This document shows positions 1 to 5,898 of a stretch of DNA of 17,093 bases, piece by piece. The DNA comes from JBOGUF01 sp050696075. Its GTDB lineage: Bacteria; Chloroflexota; Chloroflexia; Thermomicrobiales; UBA6265. The notes under the pieces are model-generated. The model made no database searches. It saw nothing but the letters and a program-made list of their open reading frames with translations, and was not told the origin of the DNA. Every line of letters begins with the position of its first letter. The stretch's first letter is position 1. The stretch is from positions 1-17,093 of the forward strand of contig JBOGUF010000190.1 of assembly GCA_050696075.1 (NCBI GenBank), written 5' to 3'. Both the position numbers and the translations under genes were made by a program.

Positions 1-32
1 CAACGATTGAGCGCATCAAGACGACGACAAGT

Positions 33-64
33 AAACGGGCGACGCCATTCGGCGTCGCCCGTTT
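33..64. terminator. Bidirectional intrinsic terminator
   Basis: This is a perfect 14-bp stem (33-46 paired with 51-64) with a 4-nt loop (attc). The stem starts with AAA and ends with TTT, so it can work as a GC-rich hairpin followed by a short U-tract on either strand. It lies just past the stop of the CoA-ester lyase gene (minus strand) and probably also ends a plus-strand gene lying to the left of the window. The U-tract is short, so this rests mainly on stem quality and position. Confidence 0.75.
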
Positions 65-77
65 CGATTCGCGACGC

Positions 78-986
78 CTAATCTGCCTCATTGCTCACCA
101 TATCAAGCACGCGCCGCGCCATGCGGATGCTCGCCGCGTCGATCATCGTCCCATCGACCGAAATCGCCCCTTTTCCGCCCGCGCTTGCCGCTTCGTAGGC
201 CGCCACGACGGTGCGCGCGCGGGCGATCTCGCGGGGAGACGGCGTGAAAACCTCGTTGACGATGGAAATCTGGGACGGGTGAATGCACCACTTCCCATCG
301 TAACCGAGCGCCCGCGCCTTCTTACTGGCGGCCAGTAAGCCGGCCGCGTCGTGGTAATCGGCATACGGTCCGTCGATCACGCGGACCCCGGCGGCCCGCG
401 CGGCGACGACGATGGCGCTTGTCGCGTAGTGCCAACGATCCGCCCCGTAGGCCGCGTCCCAATCGTCGGCAACCCCAATCGACTCGGCGGGCATGCCGAC
501 CGACGCCGCGTAGTCTCCGGGCCCAAAGATGAGCGCTTCGACCCGATCGCTGGCCCTGGCAATCGACGGCGCGTTGAACAGCCCTTCGGCGCTCTCGATC
601 TGGACTTCGACGCCGATCCGCCGCCCGATACCGACAGCCCCTTCCAGTTGGTCGAGGAGCGTGGCGACGACGTATATGTCTTCCGCGCGCCGTACCTTCG
701 GCAGGATCACCACATCGACCTGGCCGGCGGCCCCCTCGATGACATCGATCAGGTCCCGGTAGAAGAACAGCGTTTCGAGCCCGTTGACCCGAAAAGCGCG
801 CGGCTTCGGCCCCCAGTCCAACTCGCGAAACGCCCGTACAACGTTGGCGCGCGCGACGGCCTTTTCACCGAGCGCGACCGCGTCTTCGATGTCGAGAAAG
901 GCGACGTCGGCGTCGAGCCCGATGGCCTTCTCGATCATCCGCCAATTCGACGCTGGCACCGCCAGCACGCTGCGTTGCGGCTGCAT
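78..986 (-). CDS. HpcH/HpaI aldolase / citrate lyase family CoA-ester lyase
   Basis: A 302-aa protein of the CitE/malyl-CoA lyase superfamily, Mg-dependent TIM-barrel enzymes that cleave or form (3S)-acyl-CoA esters such as malyl-CoA, beta-methylmalyl-CoA or citramalyl-CoA. Visible family signatures in order are RSVLAVPASN (5-14), the metal/CoA-site stretch LDIEDAVALGEK (31-42), FRVNGLET (65-72), PKV (96-98), the catalytic-site glutamate in VQIESAEG (about 131), FGPGDYAASVG with the metal-binding Asp (154-164), and a late KWCIHPSQI. Length is normal for the family. The ATG has a strong ribosome site (GGAGGGAAG) just upstream. It lies about 30 bp after the phosphate permease on the same strand and ends at the hairpin 33-64, so it is probably the last gene of that operon. 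The exact substrate cannot be read from the sequence; the metabolic link to phosphate uptake is unclear. Confidence 0.88.
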   Translation of the reverse strand: MQPQRSVLAVPASNWRMIEKAIGLDADVAFLDIEDAVALGEKAVARANVVRAFRELDWGPKPRAFRVNGLETLFFYRDLIDVIEGAAGQVDVVILPKVRRAEDIYVVATLLDQLEGAVGIGRRIGVEVQIESAEGLFNAPSIARASDRVEALIFGPGDYAASVGMPAESIGVADDWDAAYGADRWHYATSAIVVAARAAGVRVIDGPYADYHDAAGLLAASKKARALGYDGKWCIHPSQISIVNEVFTPSPREIARARTVVAAYEAASAGGKGAISVDGTMIDAASIRMARRVLDMVSNEAD

Positions 987-1016
987 CTTCCCTCCACGCC
1001 GCGGAGTGAATTGAGA

Positions 1017-2027
1017 CTACACCGTCCCGAACACGAGGTGGATGATGTTATAGATGATCCAGCCGAGCAGCACACAGACCGGAATCGTGACGACCCAGGC
1101 GGCGACGATGCGACCGGCGACGCCCCAGCGCACCGCCGAGGCGCGGCGGGTGGCGCCGACGCCCATGATGGCGGAGGAGATGACGTGCGTCGTCGAAACC
1201 GGGATGCCGAGACGACTGGCGGCCTCGATCACGGTCGCCGCCGCCGTTTCCGCCGCGAACCCGTCGATCGGGCGCAACTCGACGACCTTCAGGCCCATGG
1301 TGCGGACGATGCGCCAGCCACCGACCGCCGTCCCCGCGCCCATCGCGAGCGCGGCGGAGATGATGACCCACGTTGGCACCCTCCACTCGTCGCCACTCCA
1401 GCCGTAATAGCTCGCCAGTGCCAGGGTGATCACGCCCATCGTCTTTTGGGCGTCGTTGCCGCCATGACTGAAGGCCATGTAGGCAGCGGAAACGACCTGC
1501 AAACGCCCGAAGATGCGGTTGACCAGCCGTGGAGCGCGCTTGGCGAATACCCAGAGCAAGACAAAGAGCAGGGCGAACGCCCCCATGAAGCCGAGCAGTG
1601 GTGAAAAGACCATCCCTTGCAGGACTTTGGTCACACCGTCGACCAGGATCGAATCCGCACCGGCTTCCGCGATGCCAGCGCCGACGATTGAGAAGACGAG
1701 GGCGTGACTGGAACTCGACGGAATTCCGTACCACCAGGTGATCAGATTCCAGGCAATCGCCGAGACCAATGCGGCGACGACCAAGCCTTGGGTCGCCAGG
1801 TCCGGCGGCACGATGCCTTGGCCGACGGTGCTGGCAACCGCCGTCCCGGTCAGTGCTCCGACCACGTTGAGCACCGCCGCCATCAGGACCGCCCGGCCCG
1901 GTGAGAGTACGCGCGTGGCCACCGAGGTCGCGATCGCGTTCGCCGTGTCGTGGAACCCGTTGATGAAGTCGAATACGAGGCCAAGGAACACGACCAGGAT
2001 CAGCGCCAGCAGGGCCGAATCAGGCAT
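1017..2027 (-). CDS. Inorganic phosphate transporter, PiT family
   Basis: A low-affinity phosphate (metal-phosphate) symporter of the inner membrane, 336 aa from the chosen start. It shows the duplicated PiT signature: N-terminal GFHDTANAIATS (24-35) and internal GGNDAQKTMGVI (189-200), each followed by the paired GIPSSSSHAL (101-110) and GIPVSTTHVISSA (275-287). About ten hydrophobic membrane segments surround a soluble loop near 162-180. The reading frame runs further upstream to 2060, but I chose ATG 2027: it overlaps the stop of the upstream DUF47 gene by 8 nt (ATGCCTGA), typical of translational coupling, and the protein then begins directly with its first membrane helix. DUF47 proteins are the usual partners of PiT permeases. 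The substrate could formally be sulfate in divergent members, but the DUF47 neighbour favours phosphate. Confidence 0.93.
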   Translation of the reverse strand: MPDSALLALILVVFLGLVFDFINGFHDTANAIATSVATRVLSPGRAVLMAAVLNVVGALTGTAVASTVGQGIVPPDLATQGLVVAALVSAIAWNLITWWYGIPSSSSHALVFSIVGAGIAEAGADSILVDGVTKVLQGMVFSPLLGFMGAFALLFVLLWVFAKRAPRLVNRIFGRLQVVSAAYMAFSHGGNDAQKTMGVITLALASYYGWSGDEWRVPTWVIISAALAMGAGTAVGGWRIVRTMGLKVVELRPIDGFAAETAAATVIEAASRLGIPVSTTHVISSAIMGVGATRRASAVRWGVAGRIVAAWVVTIPVCVLLGWIIYNIIHLVFGTV

Positions 2028-2661
2028 GCTTGAGCAAGATCCCTTCCAGCGTGTTGGCAATGTCCTCGGCGCGATCCGTGGCGTCTTCGAGGAGTGCGTA
2101 CAACTCGCCCCAGCGGATCGCTTGAATTAGCCCGGGCACATCGGTGACGCCGTCGTACAGATCAGCCAGCGTCTGATTGAGGGCGTCGTCCGCCTCATTT
2201 TCGAGCCGGTGCAGTTCCAGGACCGAGCGGAGCATGGCGTCGCGCTGCTTGGCAGCGAATTCGAGCACCTTCACGGCATCGACGACGAACTGCGCTTGTT
2301 CCGTCAGGATTCTGACAAAGAGTTTCGCCGGTTCTCGCGCGGGTCCGAGCTTGTAGAGCGCGATGCGGCGGCCGACCTCCTCCAAATCGTCGACGAAGTC
2401 ATCGATCTCGCCCGCGAGGTCGCGTATGTCCTCCCGGTCGAGCGGCGTGACAAACGTACTGTTGAGCGCGCTGAAGATCCGATGGGTAATCTCGTCGCCA
2501 TGGTGTTCAAGATCCCGCAGACGCCGGACTTTGCGTTCGATATCGGTTTCCGCGGCGACAATCTCCGCCAGGAGGCGTGCCGTCTCGGCCGCGTTTGCCG
2601 CCCCATCTTGAAAGTGCTGGAAGAATTGCTCGTCACGCGGCAGAAATCGCGCGAGCACCAT
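2020..2661 (-). CDS. DUF47 / PhoU-like phosphate transport regulator
   Basis: A 213-aa, almost entirely helical cytoplasmic protein of the DUF47 (PF01865, TIGR00153) family, which is PhoU-like and typically encoded just before a PiT permease, whose activity it is thought to modulate. The family's acidic metal-binding helices are visible: LEHHGDEITHRI (51-62), then FVTPLDREDI (70-79) followed by EIDDFVDDLEEV (85-96), and a second LHRLENEADD segment near 150, matching the two three-helix repeats of PhoU folds. The ATG is preceded by a purine-rich GGAAGGGGAG about 10 nt upstream. The stop codon lies inside the first codons of the permease gene, so the two are co-translated. A Pho-box-like direct repeat and a small hairpin lie immediately upstream. 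Length is typical of the family. Confidence 0.93.
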   Translation of the reverse strand: MVLARFLPRDEQFFQHFQDGAANAAETARLLAEIVAAETDIERKVRRLRDLEHHGDEITHRIFSALNSTFVTPLDREDIRDLAGEIDDFVDDLEEVGRRIALYKLGPAREPAKLFVRILTEQAQFVVDAVKVLEFAAKQRDAMLRSVLELHRLENEADDALNQTLADLYDGVTDVPGLIQAIRWGELYALLEDATDRAEDIANTLEGILLKHA

Positions 2662-2688
2662 CGGTCTGCTACTCCCCTTCCCTCTATC

Positions 2689-2707
2689 CGCCGCGCTGCT
2701 CGCGGCG
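2689..2707 (-). promoter_or_regulatory. Small hairpin in the DUF47 leader
   Basis: A perfect 7-bp inverted repeat (CGCCGCG at 2689-2695, CGCGGCG at 2701-2707) with a 5-nt loop. It begins at the base immediately next to the direct repeats at 2708-2725 and ends a few bases before the DUF47 ribosome-binding site. It could be a 5'-leader structure or chance in GC-rich DNA; no T-tract follows, so it is not a classical terminator. Confidence 0.35.
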
Positions 2708-2725
2708 CTTAACAGTATCTTAACA
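2708..2725 (-). promoter_or_regulatory. Pho-box-like direct repeat upstream of DUF47-PiT
   Basis: On the minus strand the sequence reads TGTTAAG-atac-TGTTAAG: a perfect 7-bp direct repeat spaced by 4 bp, an 11-bp period. This is the geometry of PhoB/PhoP binding sites (7-bp conserved core plus 4 variable bases, repeated on one DNA face), and the core resembles the TGTCA/TTAACA type half-sites known from other phyla. It sits about 47-64 bp upstream of the DUF47 start codon, ahead of the phosphate transport pair. The assignment is inference from spacing and context; no regulator gene for it is in the window. Confidence 0.5.
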
Positions 2726-2821
2726 ATTTTGCAACCGATTGCGCCGCGATCGCGTGCCTATCGCGGGCAGAGGAAGAGCCCACGAAGGTGCAAACCTATC
2801 TCCAGGCAGCGGACTGATCGA

Positions 2822-3346
2822 TTATCGCGAACGGTCTTTGCGCGTCGAGCTCTCCGCGGCAGCGATTGCAAGCCCGTCGAAGAGGGTCGGTCCGAGTTGG
2901 CTCGGAGGCGCCGGTGGCGCTTCCGCCTCGCCGTCGACGAGGCGAGCCTGAACCCACCGGTGCTCCTCGGTATGCATGAAGCGGATGAATCGCTCGACGA
3001 CGGCGCGGGCGTCGTCGCTGAGGTCCCGATACAGCGAGAGGAGGTGCCGTTCGGCGGTGTTGTCGACGGCGCCGCCGAGTGGTTCGAGGATACCGGCGGC
3101 GCGCAGCACGTCCCAGCGGGACGCACCAAGGGCAATAGCGAGTTTATCGAGGACCGGGACACTCGGCCGGGTACCGCGGCCATGTTCGATGTCGCAGAGG
3201 TAGGAGCGACTGATGCCGGCACGGGTCGCCAGTGCCCGCTGGCTCACGCCTTGGTCCTGGCGGTTCGCCTTGATCCATCCCCCCAGCGCCTGGTTCCCCC
3301 CGCCCTGTGATCTGCCGGTCGAGCGGTCGCCAATGCGCGGGGTCAT
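2822..3346 (-). CDS. XRE-family helix-turn-helix transcriptional regulator
   Basis: A 174-aa cytoplasmic DNA-binding protein. Residues about 21-80 form a Cro/C1-type HTH: the segment starting LGGWIKANRQDQGVSQ, then ALATRAGISRSYLCDIEHGRG, then a third/fourth helix ending in LDKLAIALG. The rest is a helical region (about 97-130, with LSDDARAVVERFIRFMH) and a proline/alanine-rich tail; I do not recognise a ligand-binding fold there. The frame stays open upstream to 3433, but I chose ATG 3346 because GGAGG lies 9 nt before it and a good promoter (3412-3440) lies inside the longer reading. It is transcribed in the same direction as the tetR gene just upstream of it, but has its own promoter. Its targets are unknown; the neighbouring phosphate operon is one possibility with no direct support. 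Confidence 0.85.
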   Translation of the reverse strand: MTPRIGDRSTGRSQGGGNQALGGWIKANRQDQGVSQRALATRAGISRSYLCDIEHGRGTRPSVPVLDKLAIALGASRWDVLRAAGILEPLGGAVDNTAERHLLSLYRDLSDDARAVVERFIRFMHTEEHRWVQARLVDGEAEAPPAPPSQLGPTLFDGLAIAAAESSTRKDRSR

Positions 3347-3411
3347 GCCAGCCTGCCTCCATCGGTGCTCGCGGCGCACCCCCATTGCCGACGCCATGCG
3401 ACTGGTCGACG

Positions 3412-3440
3412 ATAATACCCTGCCGGACCCCATCGGCCAA
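3412..3440 (-). promoter_or_regulatory. Sigma-70-type promoter of the XRE gene
   Basis: On the minus strand, -35 TTGGCC (3435-3440) and -10 TATTAT (3412-3417) are separated by 17 bp. The -10 matches the consensus at 5 of 6 positions and the -35 at 4 of 6. It is correctly placed about 66 bp upstream of the chosen XRE start codon, in the gap after the tetR stop. Confidence 0.5.
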
Positions 3441-3450
3441 GCCGTCGACC

Positions 3451-4098
3451 CTAAGTTGATTCGGGAATCTGCATGCCGGCGAAGAGCCGGCGGAAGGCAT
3501 GCTCATAAATCGAATCGACTTCGCCGGCGGGCGCGCACTTCTGACTCATGCCCAACATCTCGAGCATGACGCAGCCGTGACCGAGCGCCCAAATCGTGAG
3601 CGCGGCAATTCGAGGATCGCCCGGCGCGAGCTCACCGCGGTCCATCGCTTCTTGCACGACGTCGACAACGAGGTCGAAGATGCGCGATCCGTGATCGATC
3701 TGTTTATCGCCGGGCTTATATGCTGCGTCGAGGTGGCCGAAGATCAGGCGGAAGAAGTCGGGGTGGTCGAGCGCAAACCGCCGATAGGCTTCACCGATTG
3801 CCAAGAGCCGCGCCATCCCAGGTTCGCCGCGGGCGATCGCGGACTGGAACGCGTCGGTCAGCAACAGCACGCCTTCCGCATGGAGGGCGTCGAGCACCGC
3901 TTCCTTGCTGGCGAAGTAGTCGTAGAGCGTTGGCGCCGTCACGCCGACCGCGCGTCCCAGGGCCCGCATCGACAGTCCCGTGTAGCCCTCTTCCAGGACA
4001 ATCGTGCGGGCCGCGCCCAGGATGTCTTCGCGCATCAGGGCGCGCAGTCGCTCTCGGCGCGAGTGTGGAGTTCTGGCGGTAAGTTGGTCGATCGCCAC
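3451..4098 (-). CDS. TetR/AcrR family transcriptional repressor
   Basis: A 215-aa regulator. The N-terminal TetR HTH is clear: ILGAARTIVLEEGYTGLSMR (26-45), then LGRAVGVTAPTLYDYFASKE (47-66), the family's recognition-helix pattern ending in YxYFxSKExxL. The C-terminal part has RRFALDHPDFFRLIFGH, the pattern of the WHG/TetR_C_33 type ligand domain, followed by helices ending in AALTIWALGHGCVML. It starts at GTG 4098 with GGAGG about 6 nt upstream. It is divergent from the cyclase-PfkB-queG operon, and a perfect inverted repeat lies between them, so it likely represses itself and perhaps the cyclase operon in response to a small molecule handled by those enzymes (inference). The ligand is unknown. 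Confidence 0.92.
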   Translation of the reverse strand: MAIDQLTARTPHSRRERLRALMREDILGAARTIVLEEGYTGLSMRALGRAVGVTAPTLYDYFASKEAVLDALHAEGVLLLTDAFQSAIARGEPGMARLLAIGEAYRRFALDHPDFFRLIFGHLDAAYKPGDKQIDHGSRIFDLVVDVVQEAMDRGELAPGDPRIAALTIWALGHGCVMLEMLGMSQKCAPAGEVDSIYEHAFRRLFAGMQIPEST

Positions 4099-4109
4099 GC
4101 AATCCTCCG

Positions 4110-4138
4110 AACGTCGTTAGGCGTTCTCATACGACGTT
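4110..4138. promoter_or_regulatory. Candidate TetR operator (perfect inverted repeat)
   Basis: AACGTCGT (4110-4117) and ACGACGTT (4131-4138) are perfect inverted 8-mers separated by 13 bp. The element starts 12 bp upstream of the tetR GTG and would cover its transcription start and the 5' end of its leader, the usual place for an autorepressor site. A second overlapping short repeat (GAACG at 4109-4113 and CGTTC at 4122-4126) is also present. The half-site spacing is a little wide for a simple TetR palindrome, so two dimers or a looped site are possible. Confidence 0.5.
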
Positions 4139-4140
4139 AG

Positions 4141-4190
4141 CTTATGCCGCCGGTTGGTTTATTGTCAATCACGAACTCGGTGCGCTCAAT
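4141..4190. promoter_or_regulatory. Overlapping divergent promoters of tetR and the cyclase operon
   Basis: The sequence ATTGTCAAT at 4161-4169 gives a -35 on each strand: TTGACA (minus, 4163-4168, 6 of 6) and TTGTCA (plus, 4162-4167, 5 of 6). On the minus strand CATAAG (4141-4146) follows after 16 bp as a 4-of-6 -10. On the plus strand CTCAAT (4185-4190) follows after 17 bp and matches only 3 of 6. The minus promoter is therefore better supported. Sharing the -35 would make the two directions mutually exclusive. Confidence 0.4.
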
Positions 4191-4287
4191 CCTGCTTTGC
4201 CCGCGCTTGTCGCCCACGTCGCGGAATGCGACCATGCGTCCGCGCGGTTGCTCATCGTCGCCGCGAATGCTCTCGAGGAAAGTGCAA

Positions 4288-4941
4288 GTGCGTCCACACC
4301 GCGGACTCTACGATATATCTGTGCCGATTGCAGCGGAGCTGCCGGTGTGGCCGGGCGATCCCACGATCGAAGTCGCGCCGGTGACTCGCATTGGTGCTGG
4401 TGACGTCTGCAACCTCAGTCGCCTCTCAATGTCAATCCACTCCGGCACGCACGTGGACGCGCCGTGGCACTTTGTAGACGACGGTGCGCGCCTCGACGAG
4501 ATCCCGCTGGACCGCTGGGTCGGGCCATGTTTCGTTGCAGAACTGCATGACGTCACCGGCTGCATCGACCCCGTACACCTGGACGGCGCGGACATCCCAC
4601 CCGGAACCGAGCGGCTCCTCCTCCGTACACGGAACTCGCGTCTGTGGCAGAGCGAATTCCGGACGTTCACCGAAGATTATGTCGCTCTCTCACCCGCCTC
4701 GGCGCGGTGGATTGTCGAGCGCGGCATCCGACTCGTCGGTATTGATTACTACTCGGTCGATCCGTTCGCCGACGAGTCCCACAAAGCCCATCGCATCCTG
4801 CTCGGCAGCGCGGTGTTGATTGTGGAGAACCTCGACTTGTCCGGCATCGCGCCGGGGACATACGAGCTCTTCTGCTTTCCGCTCAGGCTCATCGGCGTCG
4901 ACGGCGCGCCGGCGCGCGTCGTCCTGTTGGATCCGGCCTAA
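4288..4941 (+). CDS. Cyclase family protein (kynurenine-formamidase-like metal hydrolase)
   Basis: A 217-aa protein of the cyclase/KynB superfamily (PF04199), metal-dependent hydrolases of amides, lactones or related rings. The signature HSGTHVDAPWHF (51-62) carries the metal-binding His/Asp residues, and the family opening GLYDISVPI plus VWPGDP (20-25) is present; ESHKAHRILL near the C-terminus corresponds to the second active-site region. The frame is open from 4144, but residues before about 4288 look non-conserved; GTG 4288 has GAGGAA 7 nt upstream and gives the normal family length. Its stop is directly followed by the ATG of a PfkB kinase (TAAATG), so the two are coupled. Kynurenine formamidase activity itself is not shown: no other tryptophan-catabolism gene is near, so the substrate is open. 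Confidence 0.88.
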   Translation: MRPHRGLYDISVPIAAELPVWPGDPTIEVAPVTRIGAGDVCNLSRLSMSIHSGTHVDAPWHFVDDGARLDEIPLDRWVGPCFVAELHDVTGCIDPVHLDGADIPPGTERLLLRTRNSRLWQSEFRTFTEDYVALSPASARWIVERGIRLVGIDYYSVDPFADESHKAHRILLGSAVLIVENLDLSGIAPGTYELFCFPLRLIGVDGAPARVVLLDPA

Positions 4942-5898
4942 ATGCCGCCGTGTCCCGCGCCGCGCATCGCGGCACTCGGAATCTCCAGTTGGGATACCTT
5001 TCTCGTCGTCGACGAGTATCCAGCCACAGGGTCGTTTGCAGTTGTCGAGCAGTCGGCAACCTTTCCAGGCGGGACGACCGCCAATAACACGGTCGCCTTA
5101 GCACGGCTCGGCGCACGGGTCTCCCTCGTTTCCCTCGTGGGCGACGACGAGGCCGGTCGCGCGGTTCGATCCGCGCTTGAGGGTGAAGAGATCGACCTCA
5201 GCATGCTCGGCGTCAAGTCCGGTTTACCGACCGATGCCTCGACCGTCGTCGTCAGCCGCCAAGCGCGCGACCGCACGATCTATTGGCATCAGGGCGCCCG
5301 ATTGGTCCGTGGCGACCGTCTCGATGTCACGGCGATCTTCGCCCACGACCTCGTCATCATTGATACCGACGATTTGCCGCTCCGTCGCTTTCTCGTCGAT
5401 CTGCCGGCCCACACCGCGCCGCGGGCTCGCCTCCTTGGCACGCTGACGTATTTGTCCGACTCGGGCGCCACGGACGCGCTCACCGTTGCCCTGGGCCACG
5501 ACGCGGTAGTCGGCAACGAGCGAGAGCTATGTCAGATCGTTGGTCTCCAAGACTTTGAGGGAGCCCTCATCCGCATGCAGCAGGCAATGCGAACGTCAAA
5601 CCTGCGCGCCTGCGCTATGACGCGGGGTGCAACCGGGGCCACGATCTTCACGCACGGCGAACGCTGGGACGAGCCGGCATGCTCCGTCGACGTCGTGGAC
5701 ACGACCGGAGCCGGCGACGCATTCGCCGGCGGGATCGCTTACGGCTTGGCGTTGCGGTGGGAGTGGCCGCGCATCGCTCGTTTTGCGAACGCGGTCGCCG
5801 CGCTCTCGACGCGGGCCCTCGGCGCTCAGACCGCGCTGCCAACTCTTGACGAGGTCGCCTCGCTCCTCGGGCAAGATCGGGCTACACTGGCGCCATGA
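4942..5898 (+). CDS. PfkB (ribokinase) family carbohydrate or nucleoside kinase
   Basis: A 318-aa kinase of the PfkB/ribokinase family, which phosphorylates a sugar, sugar-acid or nucleoside hydroxyl with ATP. Motif 1 appears as FPGGTTANNTVALARLG (41-57, with the GG at 43-44), and motif 2 as DTTGAGDAFAGG (253-264), where Asp259 is the expected catalytic base and the GAGD forms the anion hole. The middle region, with LVGDDEAGR (65-73), matches the family. It begins at the base after the cyclase stop (TAAATG) with little ribosome site of its own, and its last codon overlaps the queG start (ATGA). The substrate cannot be assigned from motifs; the tight pairing with a cyclase suggests the two act on connected metabolites (inference). 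Confidence 0.9.
   Translation: MPPCPAPRIAALGISSWDTFLVVDEYPATGSFAVVEQSATFPGGTTANNTVALARLGARVSLVSLVGDDEAGRAVRSALEGEEIDLSMLGVKSGLPTDASTVVVSRQARDRTIYWHQGARLVRGDRLDVTAIFAHDLVIIDTDDLPLRRFLVDLPAHTAPRARLLGTLTYLSDSGATDALTVALGHDAVVGNERELCQIVGLQDFEGALIRMQQAMRTSNLRACAMTRGATGATIFTHGERWDEPACSVDVVDTTGAGDAFAGGIAYGLALRWEWPRIARFANAVAALSTRALGAQTALPTLDEVASLLGQDRATLAP

Noticed and set aside
1..32. Possible end of a plus-strand gene entering from the left (TGA at 8-10)
   Set aside because: Only a few codons would be visible; the symmetric terminator at 33-64 is compatible with it, but there is no sequence evidence for a gene.
351..1604. Long plus-strand open frame of 417 codons
   Set aside because: It lies antisense across the CitE-like and PiT genes, which both have clear family motifs. 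Its product is Asp/Arg/Gly/Pro-rich without motifs, typical of antisense frames in GC-rich DNA.
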